Shown here piece by piece: positions 4,033 through 5,143 of a stretch of 5,143 nt of DNA (positions within the stretch are counted from its first letter, which is position 1; the number at the start of each line of letters is the position of its first letter). The DNA lies in contig JAQTXY010000178.1 in assembly GCA_028688535.1 (NCBI GenBank), positions 1 through 5,143 on the forward strand. The letters are read 5' to 3'. The stretch is from Methanothrix sp. (GTDB lineage: Archaea > Halobacteriota > Methanosarcinia > Methanotrichales > Methanotrichaceae). The translations under genes and the position numbers were made by a program. The notes under the pieces are model-generated. The model saw nothing but the letters and a program-made list of their open reading frames with translations, was not told where the DNA came from and ran no database searches.

Positions 4033-5143
4033 TCAAAGCCCCATCTTTCCCGGATTGAGAATTCCCTGGGGGTCCAGGGCATTTTTAATGGATTGCATCA
4101 CCGAAAATGCCTCAGTTCCCACTTGCTCGGGCAGATACTGGGCACGAGCAAGGCCAATACCGTGCTCAGAGCTAACTGTTCCTCCCAGCTCCATAGCCGC
4201 TCTATGAATCCTGTCGGCAGCCAGTCGCAGCTTCTGCCATTGCTCTTCGCTCATTACATCAATGAATAGGGCCACATGCAGGTTTCCGTCTCCAATGTGG
4301 CCGTATTTCATGGCCGGGATATCTAACTTTGTGGTGATCTGTTGCACCTTCTTAATCAGAGCAGGAATCTCCTTAATGGGCACGCCCACATCCTCTCCCA
4401 TATAAATTCTGGTCTTTGTGGGATCAAGCCGTGATATGGCGGCTCCTACCAGTCTTCTGGCCGCCCAGATGCTGTCCATCTCCCTGCCGACGGCAATTCT
4501 CACGCTCTTGGCGGTAATTTGGCATATCTCTGAGATTTGCCTGGCAGCTTCTGATGTTGAACTTTCCGTTCCATCCACCTCGAATAAAATTATGTCTCCA
4601 TCCTCTGGTATGGCAAGCAAGGGATCACAAAGCTTCAGTACCTGCAGAGTGGTTCTATCTAGTATCTCACAAGCGGATGGGGTTATGCCGTTTGAAAATA
4701 TCTCTATTACAGCCTGGCCGCCGATTTCCGCTTCGTCAAAGCATGCCAGGATCAGCTTTCTGGTACTAGGCAAGGGGGCAATCTTAAGTCCAGCCTGGGT
4801 AATAATTCCCAGTGTTCCTTCCGATCCCACAAAAAGACGGGTAAGATCATATCCTGCAGATGATTTGAGCACCTTTTTGCCGGTATGGACGACTCGGCCG
4901 TCTGCCAGCACTACCTCTAAATCAAGGACGTAATTTCTTACCGTCCCATATTTTACGGAGCGCATGCCGCTGCTATTGTAGGAGATCATTCCGCCAATGG
5001 TGCACATGGCCAGGCTTCCTGGATCAGGCGGAAAGAAAAAACCAGAAGGCTTCAGAGCTGAATTGAGTTTTTCTGCTACTACACCCGGTTCAACTATGGC
5101 CTGTTGGTTTTCAATATCTATCTCCAATATCCGGTTCATTCCC
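4033..5143 (-). CDS. GlcD-like FAD-linked 2-hydroxyacid dehydrogenase (5' end cut by window)
   Basis: This flavoprotein of the PCMH/VAO type (lactate, glycolate and 2-hydroxyglutarate dehydrogenase family) oxidises a 2-hydroxyacid to the 2-oxoacid, giving electrons to FAD. The frame stays open to the window edge. The in-frame ATG at 5139 sits within the family's conserved MNRILEID region and is not the true start; family members are about 450-500 residues, so roughly 85-100 N-terminal residues are missing. Counting from that Met, the FAD-binding part includes PPDPGS (37-42), GGMISYNSSGMRSVKYG (49-65) and VGSEGTLGIIT (104-114). The FAD-oxidase C-terminal domain has H281 in GHIGDGNLH (280-288) and E325-H326 in SSEHGIG (323-329), matching the metal-binding and catalytic histidines and glutamate of D-lactate and D-2-hydroxyglutarate dehydrogenases. 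The substrate cannot be decided. Its stop abuts the start of the iron-sulfur gene; the two probably form a complex. Confidence 0.92.
   Translation of the reverse strand, partial: GMNRILEIDIENQQAIVEPGVVAEKLNSALKPSGFFFPPDPGSLAMCTIGGMISYNSSGMRSVKYGTVRNYVLDLEVVLADGRVVHTGKKVLKSSAGYDLTRLFVGSEGTLGIITQAGLKIAPLPSTRKLILACFDEAEIGGQAVIEIFSNGITPSACEILDRTTLQVLKLCDPLLAIPEDGDIILFEVDGTESSTSEAARQISEICQITAKSVRIAVGREMDSIWAARRLVGAAISRLDPTKTRIYMGEDVGVPIKEIPALIKKVQQITTKLDIPAMKYGHIGDGNLHVALFIDVMSEEQWQKLRLAADRIHRAAMELGGTVSSEHGIGLARAQYLPEQVGTEAFSVMQSIKNALDPQGILNPGKMGL

Noticed and set aside
4418..4933. 171-codon open frame on the plus strand opposite the dehydrogenase gene
   Set aside because: Its translation is Ser/Pro/Thr-rich with no family resemblance, and the opposite strand encodes a clearly conserved enzyme.
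4033..5139. ATG at 5139 as the real start of a shortened dehydrogenase
   Set aside because: The Met falls inside the conserved MNRILEID block of the FAD domain, and the frame stays open to the edge, so the gene simply runs out of the window.

Overview
The window looks archaeal, most likely from a euryarchaeal methanogen of the Methanosarcinales type; Methanothrix-like is my best guess, by inference only. Several genes have TATA-like boxes about 25-30 bases upstream of the start codon with little or no leader. AGA/ATA codons are common, one gene is followed by oligo-T in the manner of archaeal terminators, and the protein families (DUF2284, GlcD/GlcF-like, SemiSWEET) are ones known from methanogens. 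No rRNA, tRNA, CRISPR array, insertion sequence or phage gene is visible.

Left part (1-1904, + strand): an AT-rich leader of about 230 bases holds overlapping inverted repeats and a possible 23-codon ORF. It is followed by an unrecognised four-helix membrane protein (234-887), a cysteine-rich DUF2284 metal-binding protein (955-1557) and an 85-residue SemiSWEET-type transporter (1647-1904). Each appears to have its own promoter, so they need not form one operon.

Middle (1912-2965): a small unrecognised acidic helical protein on the minus strand (1912-2199) ends 7 bases from the SemiSWEET stop. It diverges from a GNAT acetyltransferase (2303-2965) across a 103-base region with a TATA box for each direction.

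Right part (2974-5143, minus strand): a two-gene unit encodes a GlcD-like FAD-linked 2-hydroxyacid dehydrogenase, cut at its N-terminus by the window edge, and a GlcF/HdrD-like iron-sulfur protein. The glcD stop codon directly abuts the glcF start codon. The pair should oxidise a 2-hydroxyacid (D-lactate, glycolate or 2-hydroxyglutarate; the sequence does not say which) and pass electrons through two [4Fe-4S] clusters to the CCG-domain protein and on to an unknown acceptor.

The window is mostly ordinary chromosomal sequence. I do not see a clear new multi-gene system. The points most worth a second look are the GlcD/HdrD-like pair in a probable methanogen, the repeat-bearing AT-rich leader, the run of leaderless-type starts, and the two unrecognised proteins.
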